A stretch of 64,000 bases of DNA from Fragilaria crotonensis (lineage: Eukaryota > Bacillariophyta > Fragilariophyceae > Fragilariales > Fragilariaceae), in assembly GCA_022925895.1 (NCBI GenBank), contig JAKSYS010000067.1:62001-126000 (forward strand). Reading direction: 5' to 3'. The position numbers and the translations under genes were made by a program. How positions within the stretch are numbered: position 1 is the first letter of the stretch; the number at the start of each line of letters is the position of its first letter. The notes beneath the pieces were generated by a model. It was not told where the DNA came from. It ran no database searches and worked only from the letters and a program-made list of their open reading frames with translations. Below, piece by piece: positions 10,192 to 20,348 of the stretch.

Positions 10192-12510
10192 TCAGGACTT
10201 TCGGCCTTTTTGAAAAGGAGTCTTGAAGCCAAGTTCCTTAATGCCTCTCCTCTCGTGATCCTTGCGTTTAGAAGAGGTGTCATCACCTTTGGTCGCTCCG
10301 TCAGCTTTCTCGCGCGAAGCCTTCGGTACGAAGGAAACTTCCCGGGAGACCCCTTGTCCCTTTGTAATGATAGTTGTTGATTCACCGATTGTCTTCTTCG
10401 CCTGCTCGTGCGCAGCTAGGCGCTCTTCAAGAGTCATGTTTAGCTCCTCGTTACGACGCCTTACTCTGGCTTGAGCCGACGAATCACCTAGCCCGATTCC
10501 AACAGCGTCCTTGACGGAGGATCCTAAGTCGTCTGCTTCATACATGACTGCCTTGCTCTTCGTTTTGAGTTTCTTTGCTGGCTTAGCTTTTTGCAACTTC
10601 GTCTTCGACTGTCGCATCTCTTCATACATCTCTCCCCGAACCTTGGCACCTGCGAAACCGTCCTCGTCGCTATCATCACCCGAATCGTGATCACTTTCTT
10701 CAGAATCGGCCTCGTCGCTCTCGACGCGGCTAAAGCCGATGGGTTTCTCCGATGAAATGCTTCCATTGTCCTCAGCGTCCATGTCTGCGTCGTCCTCTTC
10801 ATCATCACTATCAAGATCGTTCTTTCTCTTCTTGTTGGCAGCAACGCCACTTGGGTTGCGCAACTTAAAGGCGTGGTCATCTTCATCAATCTCGAAATCG
10901 GGATTTGTAAAGAGGTTGCCGAAACGATTGTCGGTGAGCACCTGCTTGGCGACTTTTCCAGCCTTGGTATTGTCGCTCTTTTCGAACAGTCGGTCAGCGA
11001 GTTCAGGGTTCACAGATGTCTTGGGCCTTGCGGTTTCCTTTGGTGCAATGCGACTGGCACGCTTGGCCTCCATACGCTCCTTGAGCTTTTTCTTGCGATA
11101 TTCTTCATATTCGAATGGATTAGCAACGGCTCGGACTCGGTTGTACAGTTGAATATCCATAAAGAAACCATGCATGTACCCTCGTAGGAGTGGTGTGCCG
11201 ACCAGGTTGCTGATACCTAGACTCTCCACTTCGTCTCGACTGACAAATTTATAGTTCTCGAAAACAGTTTCCTGACCATCCTGGATGAACGAATCTGTTC
11301 CAGTTCCACTCCCCTTAGCAACGTCGCGTTCCTCCAGTTCTTCGGTGATATTCTCCAAAAAGGAGCACCACTTCGGCGCCAGACCGACGGAGGGAATATA
11401 GAAAGACTCCATCTTTGGCTCATCGGTTGCGCACAGCAAAAGTCCACTTCGATTCCCTGTTGGGTCTGCTTCATCGCCCGCCAAGATAAAATGACTGAAC
11501 TTCCCAGTGCCCTCGACATTAACAATAACTGAGCCCATGGATAAATTCTGATCGTCACTAACAATGTCTGTCGATGCCTTGTAGCGCCACACCTTTACCA
11601 ATTTTTCGTCTCCACTTAAAATGCATCCGCTGTACGGGTGAAACTTGACAGTGTGGATTGGCATTCCGTGTTTGTGTTCCATGACATGCAACGGTCGACT
11701 AGATCGCACATCATAAAGCGCGACAATCCCCCCGGCAGTTCCTGCAGCTAAGTAAAGCCCACTTGGATCTTGAGCAACGGACCTTATTTCAGCGGCATTG
11801 GTAAATGGATCGTCGGCATAACCATACCCCTTCGTGCCGCTGCTGACATCGAGACTCAGGAATGGCTTGAGAAGCGAATCGGGGGATCGATTGTCCCAAA
11901 ATCGCACCACACCATCATCGCATCCCACGACTGCAATTGGATGAGTTGGTCCGACTGCAATGCATGACGAGGACGCAGTGCTCTTCTCTATTGACCAGGG
12001 CTCGCTGAAGCGACCCTCCTCCAGATTGACTCTATACAGTTGGTTGCCTTTGGCTGCCACCAAAATTTCGCAGGTCGTTGGCTCATAGGCCATGGCTCTA
12101 CCAAAGGAAGGAATTCTAATTGATTCGTGTGCGCCATATGGTGCGTGGAAAGCAATGGTACGGTCGTCCAGCAGCAGCGCCATTTTTCCATAGTCATCAC
12201 CCAGCATTACCATGTCAGTCACATGGGCATTAAGGTATCTTTCAAATTTCATGGAGAGCTCGTGCACGTCGTAACACCGAACTCGCGGTGGATAGGTCCC
12301 GGCCGCCATTATATACCGACCATCAGAAGACTGAACGAGTTTCGTTGACGACGATGGCATTTGAAAGTCCTGAATAAGTTCGATGCGTCGTCTGATGGAT
12401 TCATCTCGCTTCGACAAGTTACGACGGGCTCGCTCTCCCAGCCACTCTGGTATTGTAGGCCCTGAAGACAAGCAATATATTAGCGCCTCGTTGCGTTTCT
12501 GAACGTTCAT
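10192..12510 (-). CDS. NOL10: NOL10/ENP2, nucleolar WD-repeat ribosome-biogenesis factor
   Basis: A single-exon gene of 772 aa that matches yeast Enp2 and animal NOL10 from end to end. These proteins act in the nucleolus in early pre-rRNA processing of the small subunit. Residues 1-60 carry the conserved leader (IPEWLGERARRNL, then RIELIQDF). A WD40 propeller follows to about residue 370, including YPPRVRCYDVHELSMKF and DNRSPDS. The NOL10 signature segments come next: APKWCSFLENITEELEE, SRDEVESLGISNLVGTPLLRGYMHGFF, and a C-terminal RFGNLFTNPDFEIDEDD. Long acidic tracts (about 575-630) and a Lys-rich tail fit a nucleolar protein. Length and start agree with the family. Its 3' end lies about 530 bp from the young Copia element, which left the gene intact. 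Confidence 0.95.
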   Translation of the reverse strand: MNVQKRNEALIYCLSSGPTIPEWLGERARRNLSKRDESIRRRIELIQDFQMPSSSTKLVQSSDGRYIMAAGTYPPRVRCYDVHELSMKFERYLNAHVTDMVMLGDDYGKMALLLDDRTIAFHAPYGAHESIRIPSFGRAMAYEPTTCEILVAAKGNQLYRVNLEEGRFSEPWSIEKSTASSSCIAVGPTHPIAVVGCDDGVVRFWDNRSPDSLLKPFLSLDVSSGTKGYGYADDPFTNAAEIRSVAQDPSGLYLAAGTAGGIVALYDVRSSRPLHVMEHKHGMPIHTVKFHPYSGCILSGDEKLVKVWRYKASTDIVSDDQNLSMGSVIVNVEGTGKFSHFILAGDEADPTGNRSGLLLCATDEPKMESFYIPSVGLAPKWCSFLENITEELEERDVAKGSGTGTDSFIQDGQETVFENYKFVSRDEVESLGISNLVGTPLLRGYMHGFFMDIQLYNRVRAVANPFEYEEYRKKKLKERMEAKRASRIAPKETARPKTSVNPELADRLFEKSDNTKAGKVAKQVLTDNRFGNLFTNPDFEIDEDDHAFKLRNPSGVAANKKRKNDLDSDDEEDDADMDAEDNGSISSEKPIGFSRVESDEADSEESDHDSGDDSDEDGFAGAKVRGEMYEEMRQSKTKLQKAKPAKKLKTKSKAVMYEADDLGSSVKDAVGIGLGDSSAQARVRRRNEELNMTLEERLAAHEQAKKTIGESTTIITKGQGVSREVSFVPKASREKADGATKGDDTSSKRKDHERRGIKELGFKTPFQKGRKS

Positions 12511-12892
12511 GGTCGAGATGCTTAGGTTTTATCAGCTTTTCGCAGCTCTTCGACGACTTAATTGATTAAGGATGAACGAAAATCGTAAATCTGCAAGGGA
12601 GTGCTACCGGAGTGTCCAAAATTGTTGGTTGTCATGCAATCTTGCATCGTTCCAAATCAATACAAGTAATACAGTAACATGAAAACTTGTACAGTCACTG
12701 CCACGACTTTCGACAGGAAGTTCCGGCAGTAGGGTTCCGCTCGAACAGTAAGTATTGGTAGTACGACAGTACATTGGACAGGAGTTTTCCTCTTCCCCTC
12801 ACATCCTCAGTTCTGTCCAATCATGCTCTAGTAGAGGAATTGGTCTTGTCTCGCAGGTTGACTTGGAAAAATAGTTGACCGCCACGAGCAAT

Positions 12893-13042
12893 ATGAACTA
12901 CTCCAACACCATGACACAGACAAATGCGACGGAACCGCTTGTACTGGACTACCTCATCGCTAGACACGATGAGGCGTTTCGAAGTTGCCAATTCTTAAAA
13001 GAAATCTACCGAGACACTCGATTCACACGAGTCCTGAAATAG
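12893..13042 (+). CDS. possible micro-ORF, 49 aa
   Basis: A short ATG-to-stop frame in the gap between NOL10 and the Lhcf gene. The predicted peptide (starting MNYSNTMTQTNATEPL) has a polar N-terminus and a charged C-terminal half with no known motif. Either chance or a small gene is possible. It would be divergent from NOL10 and convergent with Lhcf. Confidence 0.15.
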   Translation: MNYSNTMTQTNATEPLVLDYLIARHDEAFRSCQFLKEIYRDTRFTRVLK

Positions 13043-13097
13043 CAGGCAAGGAAACATTCGCTAAGCTCACGTTATTCTGCTTCATACTCTATGTGAC

Positions 13098-13685
13098 TTA
13101 GTTGGGAATGAGAGAGACTCCGAGTTGTTCGTGAACCATAAGGGCGAGGATTCCCATCTGGGCAGCACGTCCTTGGTTCAATTCGATGGCACGCTTGTTC
13201 AGCTTGGTTTCGGCGTCAAACGAATCCCAGCCGAAGTCAAGGGCACCGTTACGGAAGTCACCGACGAATTCACCTCCAGTGATGTCCTTCATGACCGCAA
13301 GCTCGAGGAAGCCAATGAAGGCAATAATCTGCGCAAGGCCAGCAGCAGGGATGGCATTGATAGCGGCAAATCCATTAGGGATGGACTCGAAGCTGGTGCC
13401 AGAGAAGTCGATGTCTCCCGGAAGACGAATTCCGCTCTCGGCCACGAGGTAACCGACAACGGCAAGCATGGAGATGCGGCCATGCTTGATTTCGACGTAT
13501 CGGAGACGGTCGAACTTCTCTTGGTCACCGTCAGCGACGAGGCCAAGAGGATCGAAGAATCCAAGTGGATCCTGGGCACCGAGTTCGCCCTCGAAGGAGT
13601 TCAGGGCGGTGACCTTGGAAGCAGACTTAGCTGGAGCGAAGGCGGCAGCGGAAGCGAGGAGGGAGGCGACAATGATGCACTTCAT
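13098..13685 (-). CDS. fucoxanthin-chlorophyll a/c-binding protein (Lhcf type)
   Basis: A light-harvesting antenna protein of 195 aa that binds chlorophyll a/c and fucoxanthin in the thylakoid membrane. The N-terminus is a bipartite presequence: a signal peptide (MKCIIVASLLASA) ending in the AAAFAP motif, whose Phe directs import into a plastid of red-algal secondary origin. The mature part has three membrane helices. Helix 1 contains the chlorophyll-ligand motif VEIKHGRISML (about residues 64-75). A middle helix lies in GLAQIIAFIGFLELAVM, and helix 3 contains ELNQGRAAQMGILALMVHE. Length, spacing and the LGFFDPLGLVADG leader are typical of diatom major Lhcf proteins. This gene is the main evidence for a diatom source. 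Codon use is strongly biased to C-ending codons, as in highly expressed genes. Confidence 0.96.
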   Translation of the reverse strand: MKCIIVASLLASAAAFAPAKSASKVTALNSFEGELGAQDPLGFFDPLGLVADGDQEKFDRLRYVEIKHGRISMLAVVGYLVAESGIRLPGDIDFSGTSFESIPNGFAAINAIPAAGLAQIIAFIGFLELAVMKDITGGEFVGDFRNGALDFGWDSFDAETKLNKRAIELNQGRAAQMGILALMVHEQLGVSLIPN

Positions 13686-16539
13686 TTTGATGTTATGGAT
13701 TTAACAAATTGTGAGCAGAGGAACGTAGTTGCCTATCAAGATGTACTTCCGGGTGCGTAAGCAACGTGGCGTACTGTCAGAAAACAGCAGATGCGAATTG
13801 GGTTCAGGGCACATTCCCTCCTACGCTTACGATGGCTACTAATGATTCTGTCGAGTCTACATAAAACAACCCGGACGTTTGGAACCCACTGGCTTCAAGT
13901 TCCGGGTGCCCGTGACATTGGATCTGAGCAAACGTTGCACTTATGAATGGTAGTATCTATTAGGAATTAGGAGGCATGACGTGTAGTAACAGTACCGACC
14001 GTCCCGCATCAATGCCGAATCTGTCAACTTGAACCTGATCCCTTATACCAGGTACTATACCCTTGTACCACGAACTACTGATAGAGTTTGTTAACAGGAC
14101 ACCTGCGACACGGAACAGTATGGTACTAGTACCACACAATGCACAAGTTTACGTCCGAGTAGCAGTACATACACGTACAACACAAGTATGCATATTTTTT
14201 TGAGTCTGTTTTGTAGTTCCGGTACTCAGTACACTACTCCCTGGTACTGTAGTAGTAGGAAACAAGCACTGTCTTGTTTGTATAGTACTACAGTACGGAG
14301 TATTGCGTGATTGCTTGTTATATGCATGATGGCAAAAACCATCTCCTCGCGGTGAGGGTTAGATTTTAGGTTTTCCAATGAAAAACCTACTACCACTAAA
14401 ACCAAAATCAATCTTTAGTTCACGACGTCCTTCATAGTCACGTAGTACTATGTGGGATGATCACGGATCTCAATTGTCCAAGCCCTTTTTTGCCTTGCGA
14501 AAGGCATGACATACACTACTCAGATGCACAACTGCCTATTCATTTTCTTGTGGTGATGTTCTCTGATGCAAGAATCATTCTATGAAACAGCTCTTTTCAA
14601 TTTCCTTGTCTAGGATCAGCCATCAGTAAATTTCTGGCAAAAGTATGGCACTGCATCCTCCTGATGCTCTGGCCCATTGGAGTTGATGGTATCAGTTGGA
14701 TTCACAGGATTTGTCAATGTTATCAATAACATCATCCTCATTCATTTCCATCATTGAATTGTGCTGCTCAATGTTGTTGTTAGCACTACAGCAGTGCGGG
14801 AAAGAAATAGGGGTCACACTTGAATAACAAAAAGCAAAAACCTAGATTCGACGTAATAAAGCTAGAAAAAGCTACCGATCACGCCAGCCCTCTTTGCATG
14901 ATGTTGTAAATGTATTCAGAACACAACAGTGCTAGGTACTAGGTACTTGTACTCCAACTTCTGACGTGTCTTCGAATACTATCTATTGGAGTTACCACTG
15001 TCCGTGCATATTTCTGTTAGCTTGCCTAGCTCGACTACGGTACCATCGCCCACCCCGAACCGTAATGCGATACTTTCGCGTGGTCGCGTCACTACAGTAC
15101 ACTACTCAGTAACCCAGACAAATTGACTACTTGTACTAGATAAAGTCTTAAAGTGGAGTGCCTTTCTGGTCTCCTCCCGCTCACAACTTTATACTTAGCA
15201 TTTCATTGCCTCAATTGCGCTCTTGCCGGTCTCAGCAGATCGTAAGGGTCATGTCGTCTCCAAACACTCCATTGCTGCTCTTGCCGGTCTCAGCAGATCG
15301 TAAGGGTCATGTCGTCTCCAAACACTCCATTGCTGCATCAAAGGCAAACTTGTCCTGTTGCTTGTGAAACGCCTTGGCTCGCTAGTGTGTACATTGTTCC
15401 GAACCAACGGCGACGACGAGGGTGCCCGGCCGCTGTTTTGCAACTAAATCTGCTCCCCAGTGAGCGTGGTAACAAGGTAGGGCCTTGGAAGGTTTGGACT
15501 CTCAGTTTCTCCAGAACAGTATTTCTCAAGTATGCGGAGTGCATACGTTTTGTTGACGTACCATAGTGACGCATGGTTATATGAAGATGGTGTACACAGA
15601 GTACTGGCTGCCTCGACACTGGCAAGCAGCAGCTCAGGATTGCACTCCAGTATCCAGTTCCAATCAATATTGTTGACAGGCTGACTGAACCTTTCAAAAT
15701 GTTGATTGATGAGCAAGAATAAAACTACAGTATGACTCTGAGAGCATGTGATTGTCATCATTTTGACAAAATGAAATGATGTATACAGGTTAGCCTCTTC
15801 TGGGAACATTTCTCATTACTATCCTGCATATAACCTGATTTGGCACCCTCTCAATGTTTGGAGCAAAGGATTAGGTATATGAATTGAAAGACTTTGGTGG
15901 CTAATGATGTCCCCATAGGGGTTTACTCCACAGCCTCACAACAAAGGTGACGAGAAAAATCAGTCGCTGAGTTAACTAAGCACTAATCCCTCTTGCTCCT
16001 CCTGCAACCATCATAGATCCAAAGATGGAAGCTGACAGGTTGAGAAAAGCAACCATCTTTATTCTCCAAATCAATAATTTGCTCCAAGCAACCAAGGTTT
16101 TGTGGTATGTGGCTGGTAGTTGCATGTTTCCAAGTACCTTTCAAGGCATGCATACTAAGTCTCGTCCTAGAAGCAAGAAGCAAGAGCATCACAGGGTGCT
16201 GAGAAAGGGCATGCAAAAAAAGGTTTATGGAGAAACAAATGCAAAATTATCATGGGCAATGTCATCAGTTTTCCCAAAACTAGCTACAAAGAGAGGCACT
16301 GGATATCATTAAGCATACAAGAAGGCAAAAGATTGTTGGGTCAACCTACATGAGCACACTGTCATATATCAATATGGATCACACTCTAACATATGAAGGA
16401 GTTGGGTGACAAAGCATACTGCCAATGGACATACAAGGCAATTGGAGAATAGTCACAGTGTATGTAACAGAAACTGAATAAGGTGATATTTTGCTGAAAC
16501 AATTGGCTGTCTTAGCAAATCTTAGCAAATGGAAAACCA
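13686..16539. other. gene-poor, repeat-rich interval
   Basis: No convincing gene. 14040-14300 is rich in GTAC/AGTACT words. A 58 bp tandem duplication lies at 15219-15334. From about 15.9 to 16.5 kb there are short, stop-broken frames that look like an old element I cannot place. The upstream region of Lhcf (13686-13900) must hold its promoter, but no core element is clear. Confidence 0.5.
15219..15334. repeat. 58 bp direct tandem duplication
   Basis: Two adjacent near-identical 58 bp units (period measured from TTGCCGGT at 15223 and 15281). They share CAGCAGATCGTAAGGGTCAT and CTCCAAACACTCCATTGCT. The high identity indicates a recent slippage or duplication event. Confidence 0.8.
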
Positions 16540-16556
16540 GTAGAAGCAATGACAAA
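16540..16556 (+). repeat. left 17 bp target-site duplication of the LINE
   Basis: GTAGAAGCAATGACAAA, identical to 18814-18830. Taking out the insert and one repeat rejoins a continuous host sequence. Confidence 0.8.
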
Positions 16557-18813
16557 AAAAAATGTAAAACGAATTATACAGGTTTACCTCTAGTAGGAAC
16601 TTTTGCCAAGGACGCACACGGTACCCAACCTAGGCATCTCTCTATCTTTGAGAGGGCGAAGGATTTTGGATGTTGGTATGGTAGTCGGGGGGTCGTCCAG
16701 GGAAGAAGGCTGTCATGCGTTGCTGGGTAGTGTTTGAGGTACGTGTTCTGTTTGGAATGTTTTCCGGTGGAAGGGTTGCCAGTCTTGTGGAGACGTCGCG
16801 TGTCGGCGGGATAGCGATCATGTACTGGGTTACTTGTCTTTGTGTTTTTCCATCTTTCAAGTGCTGCTCGCGCTGTTTTAACTCGTCGAAGCCATCGTCG
16901 TCGAACGGAGGGTCTGCTGTGTAGAAGTTTGGTTAACGTGATGTTGCGGCAATAGTGTTGATCGGAGGTCTGAATGAGGGTTGATTCGAGTGGTAGTGGC
17001 GAAGCTCTGCGGATTCCATCGAGTAGATCTCTTGGTCAGTCTCATCTCGATGTTGATGTAAGACTTCATTTCGTCCAAGCCAGATTTCGTACCATAAGGG
17101 TAATCGCTTTGAGGGCCGTGTGTGCGACTTCGTCCCGCTGATAGATTCAGTTTCCCGGGGTGGGAGTGTCCATGGCTGCAAGCAGGAGCCACTTCTTGGA
17201 TAAGTATCCGAGAAGTAGTTGGTGCCATCCGATGAGGTTCTGTTCTTCGATTGCCGTTTGTAGGATGTCGTCGAGGCGGCTGGAGAGTTTGTCATTGTGA
17301 AAGTGGACGCGTTGCCCTGGGTGTGTTAAATATTGTTCAACGCAAGATGCAAAGGCTGGTCGACTGGGATGATCGTCTTCAGGATGGTCCGAAGCATGGC
17401 TGAGATGCTTTTGCCTCGAGCTGGGTTTTGGGAACAGTGCAGAAAGTGATGGATGTTTTCCTCCTGAAGTAAGCATGTGGACATAGTTTCAATTTCTCAT
17501 CCTTTACGTCTGATCGTTGGTACTTTTGTCTCCCAGTGGCAGTTGATTGTGGATGAATTTGACATGCGACGGTTGATGTTTTAGCGGAATTGCCTTAAAG
17601 TTCTTTCCAAATGCTGTCATGTCGATCATGTCCCAGACGTGATCTGGCCATTTGTGACGAGATTGTGTGTATTCACGAAGATATCCCCATTTACATGGTA
17701 CCGTATGTGTTCGTCTAAATTGCCGAAAAACCGTGTGTTGAGGATCGATATGCTCATCTGCATTGTCGGGATATGATTCGCCTCTCGCCGTGGTTTCGCT
17801 TTTTTGTTTTGGTGACATTTTGTGGCCAGTTCGTCCACGTCAACGTTCAAGCGGGCGTCGGGTGTCAGTTTGTCGTATGATATTTTTCCATCCTGGTGAC
17901 TTTTGATCCACTTGGTGAGCATGGGGCGACGGAGTTCTCGGAAAAGTTCTGTTATGGTTGTCAGGTAGTCACTATTGTCCGGCTGTTTTGTTGGTGAGTA
18001 GTCTTTCCGGGTGACGAACGTTACTCTGTTAATGGCCACCTCGCTATCCGCCAACCATCGAAACTTGCACCTATGTCGCAATCCCCAGTGTCTCGCCAGT
18101 ACGGTTACCAATAGGAGTGGCGCCGTAAAGCCCCCTAGTTCGCTCCGAGTGGAGCTCCCAATTTCGATCGGTCCGTCGACTGGCCCATACCCTTGAAAGA
18201 GAACGTGGTGGTTTCTCGTTGTCAGCTTCCAGCCAAAAGTGCCTGCTTCTTCCCTGAGACTTCCATCGGAGGCGATGGTTAGTCGTTGCCTTGATCGAAA
18301 AGCTCTCCATACCTCAACATCGTTTGCTATTTGTTTGTATTCGAATAGGAGTCGACGATGCCAGAGTGGTAGGGAGTTAATATGACTTTGTATTGATGAG
18401 TGGTGGGTGCTTGTATCGTCTGGTGGAGGATCTTCTTGTCTGATTTTTCCAGGGATCTTTCCATTTATTTGAATATCGCAGAAAGTTTTCTGAGATGTAT
18501 CGTGTCCAGAGTCGAATTTGTGGAGCTGTTGGTGGTTCCTGTCGTGGCCATGTTTTGATGCGGATCACTTGTGTCGGTCGCCGTTCTCCATTGAGGTGGT
18601 AGCAACATGCGGAGATTCCGTCTGGTTGCGACATGTCAGAGAGCGTGATAATCTGAAGGTACAAGCGGACCAGGTTGATATCGTGTTTTTGTTGGGTTGA
18701 GTACCGAGTCAGTGCATCCCTGTTCATAAGACATTTATCTTTAGGCCCCCTGAGAAGTACCGTGAATGTGTCAGTGAGAGAAATTGTAAGGTTGTGTTGG
18801 AATATAAACTGGC
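16557..18813 (-). mobile_element. 5'-truncated LINE-like non-LTR retrotransposon with RNase H
   Basis: A 2.26 kb insertion flanked by a perfect 17 bp direct repeat (GTAGAAGCAATGACAAA at 16540-16556 and 18814-18830), a length typical of LINE target duplications. Coding sequence on the minus strand starts right at the 5' edge, so the reverse transcriptase part is missing. An RNase H type I domain lies at about 18290-17810 with all four acidic positions: ASDGS, TRSELGG, LADSEVAI, and WIKSHQD followed by LNVDVDELAT. Further on, a zinc motif of the kind CPxCxxxEExxHHFLHC (about 17.5-17.43 kb) is seen, but it is split between two frames. The 3' part is spread over several frames, so the copy is decayed. 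The tail ends in a T-rich stretch, not poly(A). Confidence 0.7.
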
Positions 18814-18830
18814 GTAGAAGCAATGACAAA
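18814..18830 (+). repeat. right 17 bp target-site duplication of the LINE
   Basis: Exact copy of 16540-16556, placed immediately at the 5' (right) edge of the minus-strand element. Confidence 0.8.
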
Positions 18831-20348
18831 GAGATTCAAGATTTCCCTTCCTCCCCCCTTCTTATGACAATGCATCTGTGTGCATGTCAAGATTGAGCAT
18901 GCTGGATGGGCAAATATGTCATGATGTTACAATGCTTTGGTTGAAGGCGATTGCTGAAACTATTCAGCATAGATAAAACACATTCTGATGTGTAGCCTTT
19001 GATTCTCCTTGCTGATTCATATTCTTCTCAAATGATGCTCATGGCCAGTGAGTTGATTATTTCCAGAACCTGTTGGTCCTCCTCCTCACCAAGTTGAAAC
19101 GATACCAGCTGGTGGATGTTTTAGCACATGACTGATGTGCCATCTGCTTTGCGTCATATGGAATGGCATTTGTGCTAGGAAGAAAAAGAATCAGTGAAGG
19201 AGTATTCAATGCAGTGACTGGTGCTGTGTCTGCCATCATGTTTGATCTAGTATAGAAAGAAATGCCTTTCTTGAATAACGACCAACATAATATCATAGCC
19301 AAGGAGGTAACTGCACAAATCCCCTTAGGATGTGTATGCTCATCCCATGAATACACAAATGTGAGTTGTTTAGTCGTTGATAATTGTCACATAGCATCAT
19401 CAGGCGCCATGAATGCCAAGGACATCTTGGCAGCTTATTTGACCAATAGTTCAAAACCCAGTAACGAATGATCATCAAAGGTAGTAGTACTGGCGACTTG
19501 GCAACCACAGCGTTGTGCAGCGATCAGCGATACCTACGACATGACATCAGCCAATACTATCATCTCTTACCAAAAAATGCATGAAATCAGCTGCTACTTG
19601 CTACTCCTGGTTTTACTTTCTATTTGAAGACAAGTTAGGTGCATTGGGCTTATATCACGAGTGTTGATACTGGTGACTCACAGCCAGAATACTGTTAACC
19701 ATTTGCATTCTCCACAACAGTCAACAGTGTCAGTTGCAATGCCATTGCCACAACACAATGGTTCTTAGGAGGAGCATTTACAATTGCCCTCCCATTAGGT
19801 ACCAACTACTTCATTTTGCGTTAGGCTTGACAGGTTTCTCAACGGGCAATTTGTGGATTTGCCTAAATCCGAGATCCAGAGAGTATCCTCATCGAATGTT
19901 CAGTACACGAATGTTTTGACACTTTCATAACTATGTCATGGTCAAACAAAATCGGCTTCAGATCATGTTGCGTTTGGCTTGGATGGGCAGATTTCGCAAC
20001 GAATAATTGTGGATTTGCCTAAATCCAAGATCCAGAGGGTATCCTCACTCCAAACAACTGTTCAGTACTCGGAGATTTGGACACGTTCAGGCTTCAGATA
20101 AGTTGAACGTCCACTCGACGGCAGAAGACAACTTAATAGTGTGCTAAACGCGCATCCACTAACAATCTAACGGTAGTATTCCTTCCCAACCAGCTGTCGC
20201 TACACAAATAAAGATACTAGAGTTTGCAATGGATTAACGCGTCACCTCCTTCGAGACCTTAATCCTGGAAACAAGCAAACGAGGGAATCTAAACAGAGCT
20301 CTGAAGCACCATGATCCTGCCTGGGAACAGCGCAATGACCCAGAAGAA
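18831..20348. other. repeat-rich interval downstream of AP-2 alpha
   Basis: No recognisable gene. Short frames on both strands are broken by stops and show no family motif. The stretch looks like an old element that continues on the other side of the LINE. A 156 bp tandem repeat lies at its right end. Confidence 0.5.
19815..20100. repeat. diverged 156 bp tandem repeat
   Basis: Two units offset by 156 bp share GTGGATTTGCCTAAATCC, GATCCAGAG, GTATCCTCA and GTTCAGTAC. The copies have diverged by substitutions and small indels, so the duplication is old. Confidence 0.7.

Noticed and set aside
15983-16540. Frames left of the LINE as a possible host gene
   Set aside because: They are interrupted by stops on both strands and show no family motif. 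More likely an old element, but I cannot name it.
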